The position numbers and the translations under genes were made by a program. The notes beneath the pieces are model-generated. The model had not been told where the DNA came from. It ran no database searches and was given only the letters and a program-made list of their open reading frames with translations. 64,000 nt of DNA from Necropsobacter massiliensis (GTDB lineage: Bacteria; Pseudomonadota; Gammaproteobacteria; Enterobacterales; Pasteurellaceae), in NCBI RefSeq assembly GCF_000827595.2, contig NZ_LN776189.1:124001-188000 (forward strand), written 5' to 3'. Below are positions 17,554-26,550 of the stretch, piece after piece; within the stretch, counting starts at the first letter, position 1; each line of letters starts with the position of its first letter.

Positions 17554-19146
17554 TCAGCAATTCGTTGCGATTTGGTGAGCACCGAGGCTGAGTGTCCGAC
17601 AGCGCATCTGGCGAACGACTTCTTGTGCGGTTTTCAGCGCGTTGTAAATGTCAATGCCCTGCGAATCGGCATAGTGCAGCGGACAGTAATGTTTTTCCAG
17701 TTCCTCAAGTGTTGTTGCAAGCAAGGCTAAATTGCTTTGAGTGCGATAAACATTGGCAAATCGCGTCATATTTTCGCGTATAGTTGCAAGCACGGTGGAG
17801 GCGGAAAGGGCAGGATTGCCATTTGGATTGTCCAGTGCGGCGAAATACGCCTGTATTTGTTCGGCGACATTAACGGTGCTTTCGACGATATTGAGCGCTT
17901 GATTTTGTTTGATTTTTTGCACCGCTCTTTTGGCAAATACCAGACTGCCGCCGACGGAATTTCCGCCCAGACGGTTGGCGCCCTCAATACAGGACGCCGC
18001 TTCGCCTACGGCAAATAAACCGTTCACCTCGCTTTGCGCGTATTGATTGATTTTAATTCCGCCGTTGCAACTGTGGGCGAAAGGGCGGATAGCGATGTTA
18101 TCCCGACACAGATTGATACCGACTTCTCGCTCCAGCCATTGCAGATAAACCTGATAGAATTCCGTTTTGTCCTGATACAGCGCGGGCGAATAATGCAGGT
18201 AAACGCCTTTTTCTTCCGGATGCGCCAGCAGGTGCCGCATCATGCTGAGATCAAATTCTACGCCGGGAAAATCCATACTGAACGGCGCATAATCGCTACG
18301 CGCGTTCATCATGGCTCGGAATTGCTGCGGATGCAGGTGCGCAAATAAGTTGCGCCCGCGCCGATCCGTGACGCTGGTGACATATTTCAATGTGTGTTCA
18401 CCGAACAGCACTTTATATTTCGGCTCAGTGAAAGACGGAATAAACTGAATAAACTCAAGATTAACCAGACTTGCGCCGGCCTGCTTGGCGATATAATGCG
18501 CCGAACCGATAATGTCTGCCGGATAGAGATTATCTTGATATAAGCCGGCAATTCCGCCCGAGGCTAAAATAATATTTCGGGTACGGCAGAAAATATAAAA
18601 AATTCGACCGCACTTTTGCTGCCCCAAAATGGCGCCCTGTACCTGATTATGTTGGCAGACGATATGCAGCAGAGTCGTATGTTCGTATTGCTCGGTGTTT
18701 GTTTGATTGGCGATAATCCGTTGCGCCCGAGCTGCCGCATCTCGCCATTGATCAATCAGATAGATCGGACGGCTGTAGCGGGCGAAACAGGCCGGTCGGT
18801 TATCACTGCGTTTGCGCGGTCGAAAGCCGATTCGGTTGAGTAATTCGATCGACTGTGCCGATTCTTCAATATAAGCACGGACGATATGCGGATCACTTAA
18901 ACCGTGACCGACACGGTTGATCTCTTCCTGAAAGCGGACTTCATCCTCTTTGCCGCCGCTGACCTGAACACCTAAGGTGGCTTTTAGCGGAAAATAACTG
19001 GCACCACCGCCGATGACAGTTTTACAAACTAAGATCGAGCGCAGGTGTTGGCGTCCGGCTTCTACGCAGCAGGCTAGACCGGCGATTCCACCACCGATAA
19101 TCAGCACATCGGTTTCAATGAATTGGTTAACGTTAATCTTGTGCAT
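17554..19146 (-). CDS. Fumarate reductase/L-aspartate oxidase-like FAD-binding flavoprotein, substrate unknown
   Basis: A 530-residue cytoplasmic flavoprotein without signal peptide. The N-terminal dinucleotide motif VLIIGGGIAGLACC (about residues 14-27) and the C-terminal FAD block GLFAVGEA..GANRLGGNSVGGSLVFAKRA place it in the FAD_binding_2 family with FrdA, SdhA, NadB and AprA. HSCNGGIKIN keeps the conserved His of that family, but the FrdA covalent-flavin and substrate motifs (HPTGL..) are not seen, so it is not the respiratory fumarate reductase. No FrdB-like partner is adjacent. It is the last gene after a solute-binding protein/ABC system, which suggests it oxidises or reduces the imported compound. 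The ATG at 19146 has no clear ribosome site. One USS core at 18608. Confidence 0.8.
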   Translation of the reverse strand: MHKINVNQFIETDVLIIGGGIAGLACCVEAGRQHLRSILVCKTVIGGGASYFPLKATLGVQVSGGKEDEVRFQEEINRVGHGLSDPHIVRAYIEESAQSIELLNRIGFRPRKRSDNRPACFARYSRPIYLIDQWRDAAARAQRIIANQTNTEQYEHTTLLHIVCQHNQVQGAILGQQKCGRIFYIFCRTRNIILASGGIAGLYQDNLYPADIIGSAHYIAKQAGASLVNLEFIQFIPSFTEPKYKVLFGEHTLKYVTSVTDRRGRNLFAHLHPQQFRAMMNARSDYAPFSMDFPGVEFDLSMMRHLLAHPEEKGVYLHYSPALYQDKTEFYQVYLQWLEREVGINLCRDNIAIRPFAHSCNGGIKINQYAQSEVNGLFAVGEAASCIEGANRLGGNSVGGSLVFAKRAVQKIKQNQALNIVESTVNVAEQIQAYFAALDNPNGNPALSASTVLATIRENMTRFANVYRTQSNLALLATTLEELEKHYCPLHYADSQGIDIYNALKTAQEVVRQMRCRTLSLGAHQIATNC

Positions 19147-19152
19147 AGGCAA

Positions 19153-19183
19153 AAATGGGCGGTGAGGCAGATTGTCTCACCGC
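19153..19183 (-). terminator. Hairpin between ABC operon and flavoprotein gene
   Basis: Minus strand: GCGGTGAG, 9-base loop, CTCACCGC, then CCATTTTTG. It is 8 bp perfect, starts 12 bases after the ATPase stop and ends just before the flavoprotein start codon. It may act as a leaky terminator. Confidence 0.6.
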
Positions 19184-19194
19184 GTATTGAGGCG

Positions 19195-20001
19195 TTACAA
19201 CAGAGACGGCGCCGCATTTAGCAGAATTCTGGTATATTCCTGCTGCGGCTGATCAAACACGCGTGATGCGTCGCCTTGCTCAACGATCAAGCCGCCGTTC
19301 ATCACGATAATCCGGTCGGAAACCTGACGGACCGTTTGTAAGTCGTGCGAGATAAATACCATGGCGAGGTTTAATTCTTTTTTTAGATCAGCCAGTAGGT
19401 TCAGCACCTGCGCGCGCACCGACACATCCAATGCCGATGTCGGTTCGTCCGCGACAATCAGCTTGGGGCTAAGCGCCAGCGCACGGGCGATTGCCACTCG
19501 TTGTTTCTGACCGCCGGATAAGCGGGTGGGTTCGACTAATGCTGCCGAACGTGGCAAGCCAACCCGTGAAAGCAGTTCGTAAACCCGTTTTTCCCGTTCG
19601 TGGGGTTTCAGCACATGATGAATATCCATTGGATCTTTTAAAATATCCAACACTCGCATTCTTGGATTCAGTGCCGTGGCGGGATCCTGAAAGATGACCG
19701 AAACTTGACGTCCGAACTGTTTACGGGCTTCTGCGCTGCCGTATTTCATTTGCAATCCGTTGAATTTAACCACACCGGAAGTCGGCTTTTGCAGTCCGAT
19801 AATCACATTTGCCAGTGTGGATTTTCCGCATCCCGACTGACCGACCAGCCCGACGGTTTCGCCTGCGTGAATATTGAGGCTGACGCCGCCTACGGCAGTG
19901 AATTTTTTCGGGTTCAACAATGTACCGTCGCGAGAAGGAAACTGTACTACAATTTCTTCCAGTTCAATAATCGGTTGCGTTTTTATGACTTTCATGCTCA
20001 T
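19195..20001 (-). CDS. Oligopeptide/dipeptide-type ABC transporter ATP-binding protein (DppF/OppF-like)
   Basis: Cytosolic ATPase of the peptide/nickel importer class, 268 residues. Walker A is GQSGCGKST (about residue 54), the signature is LSGGQKQRVAIARAL, Walker B is LIVADEPTSALD, and the switch His is in FISHDL. It lacks most of the C-terminal oligopeptide-binding extension found in OppF (usual length about 330), ending shortly after EYTRILLNAAPSLL. GGAGG stands 8 bases before ATG 20001, and the gene begins 3 bp after the fused permease-ATPase gene. Confidence 0.92.
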   Translation of the reverse strand: MSMKVIKTQPIIELEEIVVQFPSRDGTLLNPKKFTAVGGVSLNIHAGETVGLVGQSGCGKSTLANVIIGLQKPTSGVVKFNGLQMKYGSAEARKQFGRQVSVIFQDPATALNPRMRVLDILKDPMDIHHVLKPHEREKRVYELLSRVGLPRSAALVEPTRLSGGQKQRVAIARALALSPKLIVADEPTSALDVSVRAQVLNLLADLKKELNLAMVFISHDLQTVRQVSDRIIVMNGGLIVEQGDASRVFDQPQQEYTRILLNAAPSLL

Positions 20002-20004
20002 TGT

Positions 20005-21960
20005 TTACTCCTCCGAATGAGATGCCCAGATATGTTTAGGGTGATCCCCGACTGGGACAAGTTTTAACTGTTGGTGCGGATTGGCGTCCGGTCGTAACGA
20101 ACGGCTGGCGAAACGATCTCCGTCTGAGAAATCAAACGGCGATGGTACGCTGCCCGGAATCTGGTACAGGCGTTCTGCCCGGCATTCGGTGGACAGCACA
20201 GAACCGAGCAGACCGCGCGTGTATTCATGAGTTGGGTTCATCAGCAGCGGTGTTGTCGGTGCCGCTTCCACCACCTGACCGGCATACATCACCGTGATAT
20301 GGTGTGCGATTTGTGCCACTAAAGCTAAATCGTGGCTGACGAAGACCATCGCGAAACCAAGTTTTTCGCGTAGTTCATTGAGCAGTTTAATCACTTCCGC
20401 CTGTACGGTAACGTCCAATGCCGTAGTCGGTTCATCGGCAATCAGTAACTTCGGTTCGCGAGCCAGCGCCATCGCAATCAATACCCGCTGTCTTTGACCG
20501 CCGGATAATTCGTGCGGATAGCGGTTTAAGGTTTTTTCCGGATCCAGTTTTACCCATTGCAATAAGGTTTCGGCACTTTGTTTGCCGCCGCGGCTAATCA
20601 GCTGCGCCATTTGATCCTTAATCCGCATGGACGGGTTTAAGGCGCTTAAGGCATCCTGATAAATCATGGAAATTTCATGTCCGCGTAATTCATTGAGCTT
20701 ATCGGTTTTTAACAGATCATGTTGATTGCCGGCACGATCGGTAAATAAGATTTCTCCGCTGATTTTGGCGGTTTTCGGTAATAATCCCATGATCGAAAAT
20801 GCCGAGATCGATTTACCGCAGCCGGATTCGCCGACTAACCCCATGGTTTCACCTTCGTGTACGGTGAAGCTGATATTGTCCACCAACGGCGTTTCACCGT
20901 AACGGTTCGGAAAGCGAATAGACAGATTTTTCACCTGAAGAATCGGTTTCGCATTAGGGTTGAGTTGCATGCGATCGGTGCGGGATGCCTCTTTATTCTG
21001 TAATTTGAGCAGGTAACGTTTTAATGCCAAGCCTTCTGCCATGGCTTCCTGTACGTCGGTTGACAGCGGTTTTGATACATCGGATTTGGCAACGGTCGGG
21101 CTGCGTTTCAGTTTCGGGTTGACTAAAGCGTCGGTTAAGCCTTCGGATAAAATATTCAGCGATAGCACGGTTAATAAAATCATTAGACCGGCGAAGGTTG
21201 TCGCCCACCAAAAACCGCTCAAAACCAGATTACGTCCTTCGGACAATACATTGCCCCAAGACGGATGCGGCGGTTGCACGCCGGCGCCGAGGAAAGACAA
21301 CGAGGCTTCCAGCACAATGGCATCGGCAACCATCACAGTGGCGAAAACCAGCACCGGTGCGGCGGTATTACGAACTACGTGTTTCAGTAAGATATAAGTG
21401 CGGCTGCCGCCAATTACGCGTTCGGCGCGGATGTAATCCTCCTCCCATTGCGATACGACGTTAGCGCGTACTACGCGGGCAAGCTGCGGTGTATAAACGA
21501 CGGCAATCGTCAAAATGATAACTGGTACAGTGTTACCGAACGTGGCAAGCAACACGGCAGCCAACGCAATGCCCGGAAATGCCATTAAAATATCCATTAA
21601 GCGCATAATAACTTCGTTGCCGAATTTATTGGCGGTTGCCGCTGTCGCCCCTAAAATACTGCCGAATACAATTGCCGTGCCGACCGCACCCAGACCGATA
21701 AATAGCGAGGTTTGCGCGCCATAAACCAGCCGGGAAAAAATATCGCGCCCTAGCCGGTCGGTACCGAACAGGTATTCGCTGCCGGGAGCCTGTACCGGAC
21801 GTAATGTTTGCAGCGGATCATAAGGTGCGACCCAAGGCGCAAAAATGGCGATTAATGCGACAAACAGAATAAAAATCAGCGCAATTTTGGAGGCGGTCGA
21901 TAATGCTTTGAATCTTGCACCGCCCGAAGCAAGTCGATCTGCTAATCCTTGACGAAACAT
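20005..21960 (-). CDS. Fused ABC permease-ATPase (DppC-DppD type)
   Basis: One 651-residue chain carrying an inner-membrane DppC-like permease (about residues 1-285, EAA-type loop at IRAERVIGGSRTYILLKHVV) joined by a charged linker of about 50 residues to a DppD-like ATPase (from about 340; Walker A GESGCGKS, signature LSGGQRQRV, Walker B LLIADEPTTALD). The linker has no stop or frame change, so this is a true fusion, known from other peptide-class importers. The C-terminal tail keeps IPGSVPSP, but the usual GCxFxxRCp cysteines are replaced (SDGDRFASRSLRP), so the iron-sulfur-type site of DppD is missing. Its ATG overlaps the upstream permease stop as TAATG, implying translational coupling. 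Confidence 0.92.
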   Translation of the reverse strand: MFRQGLADRLASGGARFKALSTASKIALIFILFVALIAIFAPWVAPYDPLQTLRPVQAPGSEYLFGTDRLGRDIFSRLVYGAQTSLFIGLGAVGTAIVFGSILGATAATANKFGNEVIMRLMDILMAFPGIALAAVLLATFGNTVPVIILTIAVVYTPQLARVVRANVVSQWEEDYIRAERVIGGSRTYILLKHVVRNTAAPVLVFATVMVADAIVLEASLSFLGAGVQPPHPSWGNVLSEGRNLVLSGFWWATTFAGLMILLTVLSLNILSEGLTDALVNPKLKRSPTVAKSDVSKPLSTDVQEAMAEGLALKRYLLKLQNKEASRTDRMQLNPNAKPILQVKNLSIRFPNRYGETPLVDNISFTVHEGETMGLVGESGCGKSISAFSIMGLLPKTAKISGEILFTDRAGNQHDLLKTDKLNELRGHEISMIYQDALSALNPSMRIKDQMAQLISRGGKQSAETLLQWVKLDPEKTLNRYPHELSGGQRQRVLIAMALAREPKLLIADEPTTALDVTVQAEVIKLLNELREKLGFAMVFVSHDLALVAQIAHHITVMYAGQVVEAAPTTPLLMNPTHEYTRGLLGSVLSTECRAERLYQIPGSVPSPFDFSDGDRFASRSLRPDANPHQQLKLVPVGDHPKHIWASHSEE

Positions 21961-22913
21961 TATAAACTCCGAATTTTTGGATTGATGATAAGATACAGAA
22001 TATCAACAATGATATTGACCAATACGAAGGTAAATGCGATTGTCAGTACCACACCTTGTACTAAATGTAAGTCATGGTTCACGATACCGTTAAAAATCAA
22101 TTTACCCATTCCCGGTAGGTCGAAAATTTGTTCGATTACCACCGCACCGCCGAGCAAGTAACCTACGCGTAAACCCAGTACGGTAACCGGGGTAATCAGC
22201 GCATTGCGCAAGACGTTATGACGAATAACCGTTGCATAAGGTACGCCGTTGCCGATTGCGGTGCGCACGTAGTCTTTGTCCATTTCTTCCACCATGGTGG
22301 TGCGTACCACACGAATTAACGAGGCGCAGACCGGCACTGCCAAGGCGAGCGAGGGCAGCGTCATTGAACGGAGATAGCCGCTTGGATCTTCACTGAACGG
22401 AATAAAACCGCCCGACGGAAACCAGTCCAGTTCCAGTGCAAACCATTGAATTAATAAAATACCCAGCCAGAAAGAAGGGGTTGCGACCGCCGCCACAGAA
22501 AGTAACCGGATAATTTGGTCAACCCAGCTGTCACGATAAAGGGCTGCGATAACCCCTAAGGTGAATGAAACCACAGCTGCCAAAAAGACACCGATAAAGG
22601 TGAGCTGTAATGTGAGCGGAAAAGATTTTGCGATAAGCGAGGTAATCGGTTGTTCCGGCGGTGTTGTCATGCCGAAATCGAATTGAATTGCGTTGCCGAT
22701 AAAACGGATATATTGAACGATAATCGGATCGTTGAGGCCGTGTTGTTCGCGGTAAAGTTGTTTCGCTGCTTCACTGGCGCTTTCACCCAGCGCGACGGTA
22801 GCCGGATCACCGGGGGTGAATTGCAGAATAATAAAAACTAATGCACTTACACCGAGCATCATTATCGGTAATGCCATTAAACGGCGTAATAACAAACGAA
22901 GTACGATTTCCAT
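21960..22913 (-). CDS. ABC transporter permease, DppB type
   Basis: Inner-membrane permease of 317 residues with six hydrophobic segments. The first segment reads LMALPIMMLGVSALVFIILQ followed by the class motif FTPGDPA, and the EAA-type coupling loop lies at DKDYVRTAIGNGVPYATVIRHNVLRNAL near residue 215. ATG 22913 has GGAG 7 bases upstream; the TTG four codons earlier overlaps that site. It forms the transmembrane pore with the permease half of the next gene. It follows the solute-binding protein gene after a hairpin. Confidence 0.92.
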   Translation of the reverse strand: MEIVLRLLLRRLMALPIMMLGVSALVFIILQFTPGDPATVALGESASEAAKQLYREQHGLNDPIIVQYIRFIGNAIQFDFGMTTPPEQPITSLIAKSFPLTLQLTFIGVFLAAVVSFTLGVIAALYRDSWVDQIIRLLSVAAVATPSFWLGILLIQWFALELDWFPSGGFIPFSEDPSGYLRSMTLPSLALAVPVCASLIRVVRTTMVEEMDKDYVRTAIGNGVPYATVIRHNVLRNALITPVTVLGLRVGYLLGGAVVIEQIFDLPGMGKLIFNGIVNHDLHLVQGVVLTIAFTFVLVNIIVDILYLIINPKIRSL

Positions 22914-23043
22914 TTTTTTCTCCAACTACAAGAACGGTTCGTAGGATAGCTTGTATAAATAAATTGTATAAAAACGGCGGGTTGATTAATTATTTGATTA
23001 ATTGTGCCGCCGTTGAAACAGTTGAGGAAGATGCCCAAAATTT

Positions 23044-23067
23044 CCCGCCTCATTCGGTCGAGGCGGG
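23044..23067 (-). terminator. Hairpin between solute-binding protein and permease genes
   Basis: CCCGCCTC / GAGGCGGG, perfect 8-bp GC-rich arms with an 8-base loop, 15 bases after the binding-protein stop. It is followed on the minus strand by AAATTTTGGG. Such hairpins commonly raise binding-protein levels over downstream permeases by stabilising the upstream mRNA or partly ending transcription. Confidence 0.65.
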
Positions 23068-23081
23068 TTTTCAGCCTATGG

Positions 23082-24671
23082 CTATTTACGACCTACGCCA
23101 AGGAATGACATACCTGTTGTCGGTAACGGTTGGAAGCCGTCCAGGGTTTTGTCGTTCCATGCGGTAGGCAATTTGCGGTGCACAATCGGATAAAGCGGTA
23201 CTTGCTCGGCGATAATATTAATCGCTTTTTCCCAAGCCTCTTTTGCCTCGCCGGGCGCTTTGGCTTTAATCGCTGTATCAAGCAACTCCTGTACCTGCGC
23301 ATATTCTGGGGTGTCTGACCAGCCGAAGCGTTTTTTCGGCCAGACGTCGCCGCGATACCACCAGCTCAGCAATAAATCCAGATCGTTACTGAATACGGAA
23401 GGATCGCCCGGCGCCATAACAACTTCATAAGCGCCTTTATCCACATGACCGCCGTATAATGCGCCGGATTGCAGGTGTTGTAAGGTGACTTTCACGCCCG
23501 GCAGTTTATTCCAAGATTCCAATACCAGTGGCGCACATTCTTTCACCCAAGAGTGATCGGTGGACAACAGCTGGAAACTCAGGCTGTCAACGCCGGCTTC
23601 TTTTAATAACGCAACGGCTTTTTTCTCGTCATAGCCATATTGAGTGGCGGCTTTCACGTAATCCGGATGCGTCGTTTGTACATAAGAAGTTGCGGCTTCC
23701 GCATTGCCGAGGAATACCACATCAATCAGTTTCTGCGTATCCAACGCATAGTGCAGAGCCTGACGTACTTTCGGATTGTCAAACGGGGCTTTTTTGCAGT
23801 TAAACATTAAAAACAGCAAACCGAAAGATTGTACCGATTCGACCGTGCCTTTACGTTTTAAGCGTTCGGAATCTAGATACGGTACGCTTTCCATTGCCTG
23901 GGTACGACCGGATTCCTGTGCGGTGACACGGGCAGCATCATCGGAAAGCAAGAACCAGTTCATTTTTTCTACGCGCGCCGGATAAGGACCGTTATATGCG
24001 TTGAACGCTTCAAAAACGATACGGTCATCTTTTACCGCAGACACGAATTTATACGGACCGGAACCGACCGGGTTGGCGTCAAACGCGGTTTGTCCGACGG
24101 ATTCGATAATATGTTTCGGGACGATTTTTACAATACCCAGACGTAATTTCAAAATGGCAAACGGGTATTTGAGTTTGAATTCGACCACTTTGTCATCTAC
24201 CGCTTTGACCGATTCAATAAACGGAATGAACTGGGCGAATAAAGAATTTTTCGCTGGATCCAGCACGCGTTCGTAGGAATACACCACATCTTCTGTCGTA
24301 ACCGGTTTGCCGTCGTGGAATGTTGCCCCGTCACGCAGGGTAATGCGCCAGGTGGTTTCGTCCACCTGTTCCGGTTCTTTTGCCGCCAGTGCCAGATAAG
24401 GCTGGCGGGTGGCTGGATGCAGATCTACCAAACCTTCGAAAATATGCAGATTAGCCGCCATTGCCGAAGCACCGCTGGAAGTCGCAGGGTCGAAACCGGT
24501 GGAAAGCGGATAGGCGATACCCGCCTGAATAACGCTGCCAGCCGCAGGTGCTGCCGCGAAAGCTTTCGGTGCGAATGAACCCAAGGTACCGCTAAACGCA
24601 ATTCCGGCGCCGACGCCGGCAAGTACTTTCATAAAATTACGGCGAGATTCATTTTCAATATGATTTGTCAT
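23082..24671 (-). CDS. Tat-exported family-5 solute-binding protein of an ABC importer
   Basis: Periplasmic receptor of the DppA/OppA class, 529 residues. The N-terminus carries a twin-arginine signal: SRRNFMK, then the hydrophobic run [18 protein letters not shown] and an AFAAAP cleavage region. The mature part shows the SBP_bac_5 blocks [25 protein letters not shown] and GSGPYKFV. Export by Tat implies the protein folds in the cytoplasm first, sometimes because it binds a cofactor or metal. It heads the operon with two permease domains, two ATPases and a flavoprotein. The ligand is not evident; peptides, opine-like compounds or glycosides are all possible for this class. A CRP-like site lies about 200 bases upstream. 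Confidence 0.88.
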   Translation of the reverse strand: MTNHIENESRRNFMKVLAGVGAGIAFSGTLGSFAPKAFAAAPAAGSVIQAGIAYPLSTGFDPATSSGASAMAANLHIFEGLVDLHPATRQPYLALAAKEPEQVDETTWRITLRDGATFHDGKPVTTEDVVYSYERVLDPAKNSLFAQFIPFIESVKAVDDKVVEFKLKYPFAILKLRLGIVKIVPKHIIESVGQTAFDANPVGSGPYKFVSAVKDDRIVFEAFNAYNGPYPARVEKMNWFLLSDDAARVTAQESGRTQAMESVPYLDSERLKRKGTVESVQSFGLLFLMFNCKKAPFDNPKVRQALHYALDTQKLIDVVFLGNAEAATSYVQTTHPDYVKAATQYGYDEKKAVALLKEAGVDSLSFQLLSTDHSWVKECAPLVLESWNKLPGVKVTLQHLQSGALYGGHVDKGAYEVVMAPGDPSVFSNDLDLLLSWWYRGDVWPKKRFGWSDTPEYAQVQELLDTAIKAKAPGEAKEAWEKAINIIAEQVPLYPIVHRKLPTAWNDKTLDGFQPLPTTGMSFLGVGRK

Positions 24672-25029
24672 AAACGCTCCTTTAGTGATAACTAAATTTC
24701 CAATGAGTAACCGACATCAGAAATAACATGCTCTAAACAACCGTGGGTTCATTTCAGCGTTGTAAAAAATGAAGTGAATTTATCAATATTTAAACATGAA
24801 ATGAATTGTTTTTATCATAATATGTTGTGTAACGCTGTCAAGAAGATATCGGAAGGATAATTTATATTTGTGACTTCTATCACGAAAATCAGTCGCTTAG
24901 ACAAGCCGATTGAGAATATCGACGGGATTTTAGCGTTATCGCGATTTTTATCGTTGGGCGAAAATAACAAAGAAAATGTTAGCGTTTTTTGTTATCCTAA
25001 GGTTCATCTTTATTTTACGGATAATCTTT
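24672..25029. other. Divergent control region between the binding-protein gene and ubiE
   Basis: 358 AT-rich bases that must hold promoters for both directions. I see a CRP-like palindrome at 24869-24884, and an imperfect repeat ATGAAATGAATTGTTTTTAT near 24796 that does not fit the KdgR spacing. No gene is supported here; the open frames lack ribosome sites. Confidence 0.5.
24869..24884. promoter_or_regulatory. CRP-binding-site candidate
   Basis: TGTGACTTCTATCACG matches the CRP consensus TGTGA-N6-TCACA in 9 of 10 conserved positions. It is about 200 bases from the binding-protein start and about 145 from ubiE; control of the transport operon by cAMP-CRP is inferred. Confidence 0.55.
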
Positions 25030-25818
25030 ATGCACACCGAAAATCTCAAGCAAAATCCACCGCACTTTTCCGACGCGCAAGAAACAACGCATTTCGGCTT
25101 TAAAACGGTCGCCAAGTCTGACAAACAGAAAATGGTGGCGAATGTTTTTCATTCCGTAGCGGGAAAATACGATTTAATGAATGATCTGTTATCGTTCGGC
25201 ATTCACCGGCTCTGGAAGCGTTTTAGCATTGATTGCAGCGGCGTGCGTAAAGGGCATAAAGTGCTGGACCTTGCTGGCGGCACGGGCGATTTTTCCGCCA
25301 AGTTTTCGCGCATTGTCGGCGAGGCAGGCGAGGTTATTTTGGCGGACATCAATTCTTCCATGCTGGAAGTCGGGCGCGAAAAGCTGCGTAATCTCGGTGT
25401 GGTGGGCAATATTCATTACGTACAGGCGAATGCCGAGGCATTGCCGTTTCCCGACAATACGTTCGATTGCGTGATTATCAGTTTCGGTTTGCGCAATGTG
25501 ACCGATAAAGAAAAAGCGCTGCGTTCTATGTTTCGGGTGTTAAAACCGGGCGGTCGTTTACTGGTGCTGGAATTTTCCAAACCGATTTTGGATCCGTTGA
25601 GTAAAATTTATAATTTCTATTCCTTTAATATTCTGCCGAAAATCGGCGAAGTGGTGGTTAACGACGGCGACAGTTATCGCTATTTGGCGGAATCGATCCG
25701 CATGCACCCGGCGCAGAACGTGCTGAAAACGATGATGAGCGAGGCGGGCTTTGAGCAAGTAAGCTACTACAATCTGAGTGCCGGCATTGTGGCGCTGCAT
25801 CGCGGTTATAAATTTTAG
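25030..25818 (+). CDS. ubiE: Ubiquinone/menaquinone C-methyltransferase UbiE
   Basis: SAM-dependent methylase acting in both ubiquinone (C2) and menaquinone (final step) synthesis, consistent with menA in the same window. The 262 residues contain motif [13 protein letters not shown] (about residue 78), [19 protein letters not shown] near residue 40, and [28 protein letters not shown], all characteristic of UbiE/COQ5. Start at ATG 25030 gives [13 protein letters not shown]; the upstream extension is hydrophobic and without a ribosome site. A USS core lies in codons 11-14. ubiJ starts 10 bp after the stop. Confidence 0.95.
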   Translation: MHTENLKQNPPHFSDAQETTHFGFKTVAKSDKQKMVANVFHSVAGKYDLMNDLLSFGIHRLWKRFSIDCSGVRKGHKVLDLAGGTGDFSAKFSRIVGEAGEVILADINSSMLEVGREKLRNLGVVGNIHYVQANAEALPFPDNTFDCVIISFGLRNVTDKEKALRSMFRVLKPGGRLLVLEFSKPILDPLSKIYNFYSFNILPKIGEVVVNDGDSYRYLAESIRMHPAQNVLKTMMSEAGFEQVSYYNLSAGIVALHRGYKF

Positions 25819-25828
25819 GACGGATGAT

Positions 25829-26464
25829 ATGCTGCCGGATTTTGACATGTTAAAAACGCAATTAATGCTGCCTCAGCTGTTTAACGGCGGTTTGGAAACG
25901 CTACTGAATTATCTGTTGCGGCGTGCCGACGGCGGTGAAGCTTATTTGCGCAAATTAAACGGTAAGGTGTTGGCGTTGCGCTTGCAGAAAATCGGCTTGC
26001 CGCTTTATGTTGTGTTTTCCGCCCAACGCATCGACCTGCTGCACCAATATGATGACGAGCCGGATTGCGCCGTAGAAATCGCCGCCAACTTATTGTTTAA
26101 CATACCGAAAAAATCACAGCTCAGCGCATGTATTAACGCGCAATCCATTCGGCTGCAAGGCGACTTGCAAGTGTTACAGGATTTTGCCGGTTTGCTTGAA
26201 CGGCTGGAAAACGATCCCGCCGAACTGATTTCCCCTTATGTGGGAGACGTGGTGGCGCATAGTGCGGTCAATTTTTGGCGCGTTTTCAGTACGGCAATTA
26301 AGCGCAAAAGTGCACAAAGTCAACGTTATTGGGGCGAACGTTTAAGCGAGGAATGGGCGGTGCTGGCACCGAGTTTAGCCGTCGCAGATTTTTGTGAACA
26401 GGTAAAAACACTGGAAAAACAGACCGCACTTTTTGAGCGCAAGTTGGCGGATTATGTAAAATAA
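25829..26464 (+). CDS. ubiJ: Ubiquinone biosynthesis accessory factor UbiJ (SCP2 domain)
   Basis: Lipid-binding SCP2-type protein that with UbiK helps assemble the ubiquinone-synthesis complex. The 211 residues show the SCP2 region (about 15-115: KVLALRLQKIGLPLYVVFS, SIRLQGDLQVLQDFAGLLE) and a C-terminal coiled region (CEQVKTLEKQTALFERKL). The identification rests on this domain and on the fixed gene order ubiE-ubiJ-ubiB. AGGACGG lies 5-6 bases before ATG 25829. A USS core is placed near the 3' end (26432). Confidence 0.9.
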   Translation: MLPDFDMLKTQLMLPQLFNGGLETLLNYLLRRADGGEAYLRKLNGKVLALRLQKIGLPLYVVFSAQRIDLLHQYDDEPDCAVEIAANLLFNIPKKSQLSACINAQSIRLQGDLQVLQDFAGLLERLENDPAELISPYVGDVVAHSAVNFWRVFSTAIKRKSAQSQRYWGERLSEEWAVLAPSLAVADFCEQVKTLEKQTALFERKLADYVK

Positions 26465-26550
26465 TATGCCATTTGGCATCATGTTCTCGCCGTCATGATA
26501 TTTTTGTTATAACCGCGCGAAGGCAAATTTCGCAGCGATGATTTGAGCGA

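Noticed and set aside
17554-19146. Reading the flavoprotein as respiratory fumarate reductase FrdA or as L-aspartate oxidase NadB
   Set aside because: The FrdA substrate/flavin motif HPTGL is missing, no frdBCD or nadA/nadC lies beside it, and the context is an ABC importer; only the superfamily is safe.
20005-21960. Frameshift or sequencing error joining two genes into the permease-ATPase
   Set aside because: The frame is continuous through a plausible charged linker, no internal start with a ribosome site was seen, and such fusions are known in this importer class.
24796-24815. AT-rich ATGAAATGAATTGTTTTTAT as a KdgR box for the transport operon
   Set aside because: The half-sites are five bases apart instead of three and the conserved C/G pair is broken, so including this operon in the KdgR regulon is not supported.
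18600-25070. Long stretch with no USS core, considered as a sign of recent acquisition of the ABC-flavoprotein cluster
   Set aside because: The RND pump operon has a similar gap of about 5 kb (58.4-63.35 kb) and 3.07-7.36 kb is also empty, so the gap is within local variation without a genome-wide statistic.
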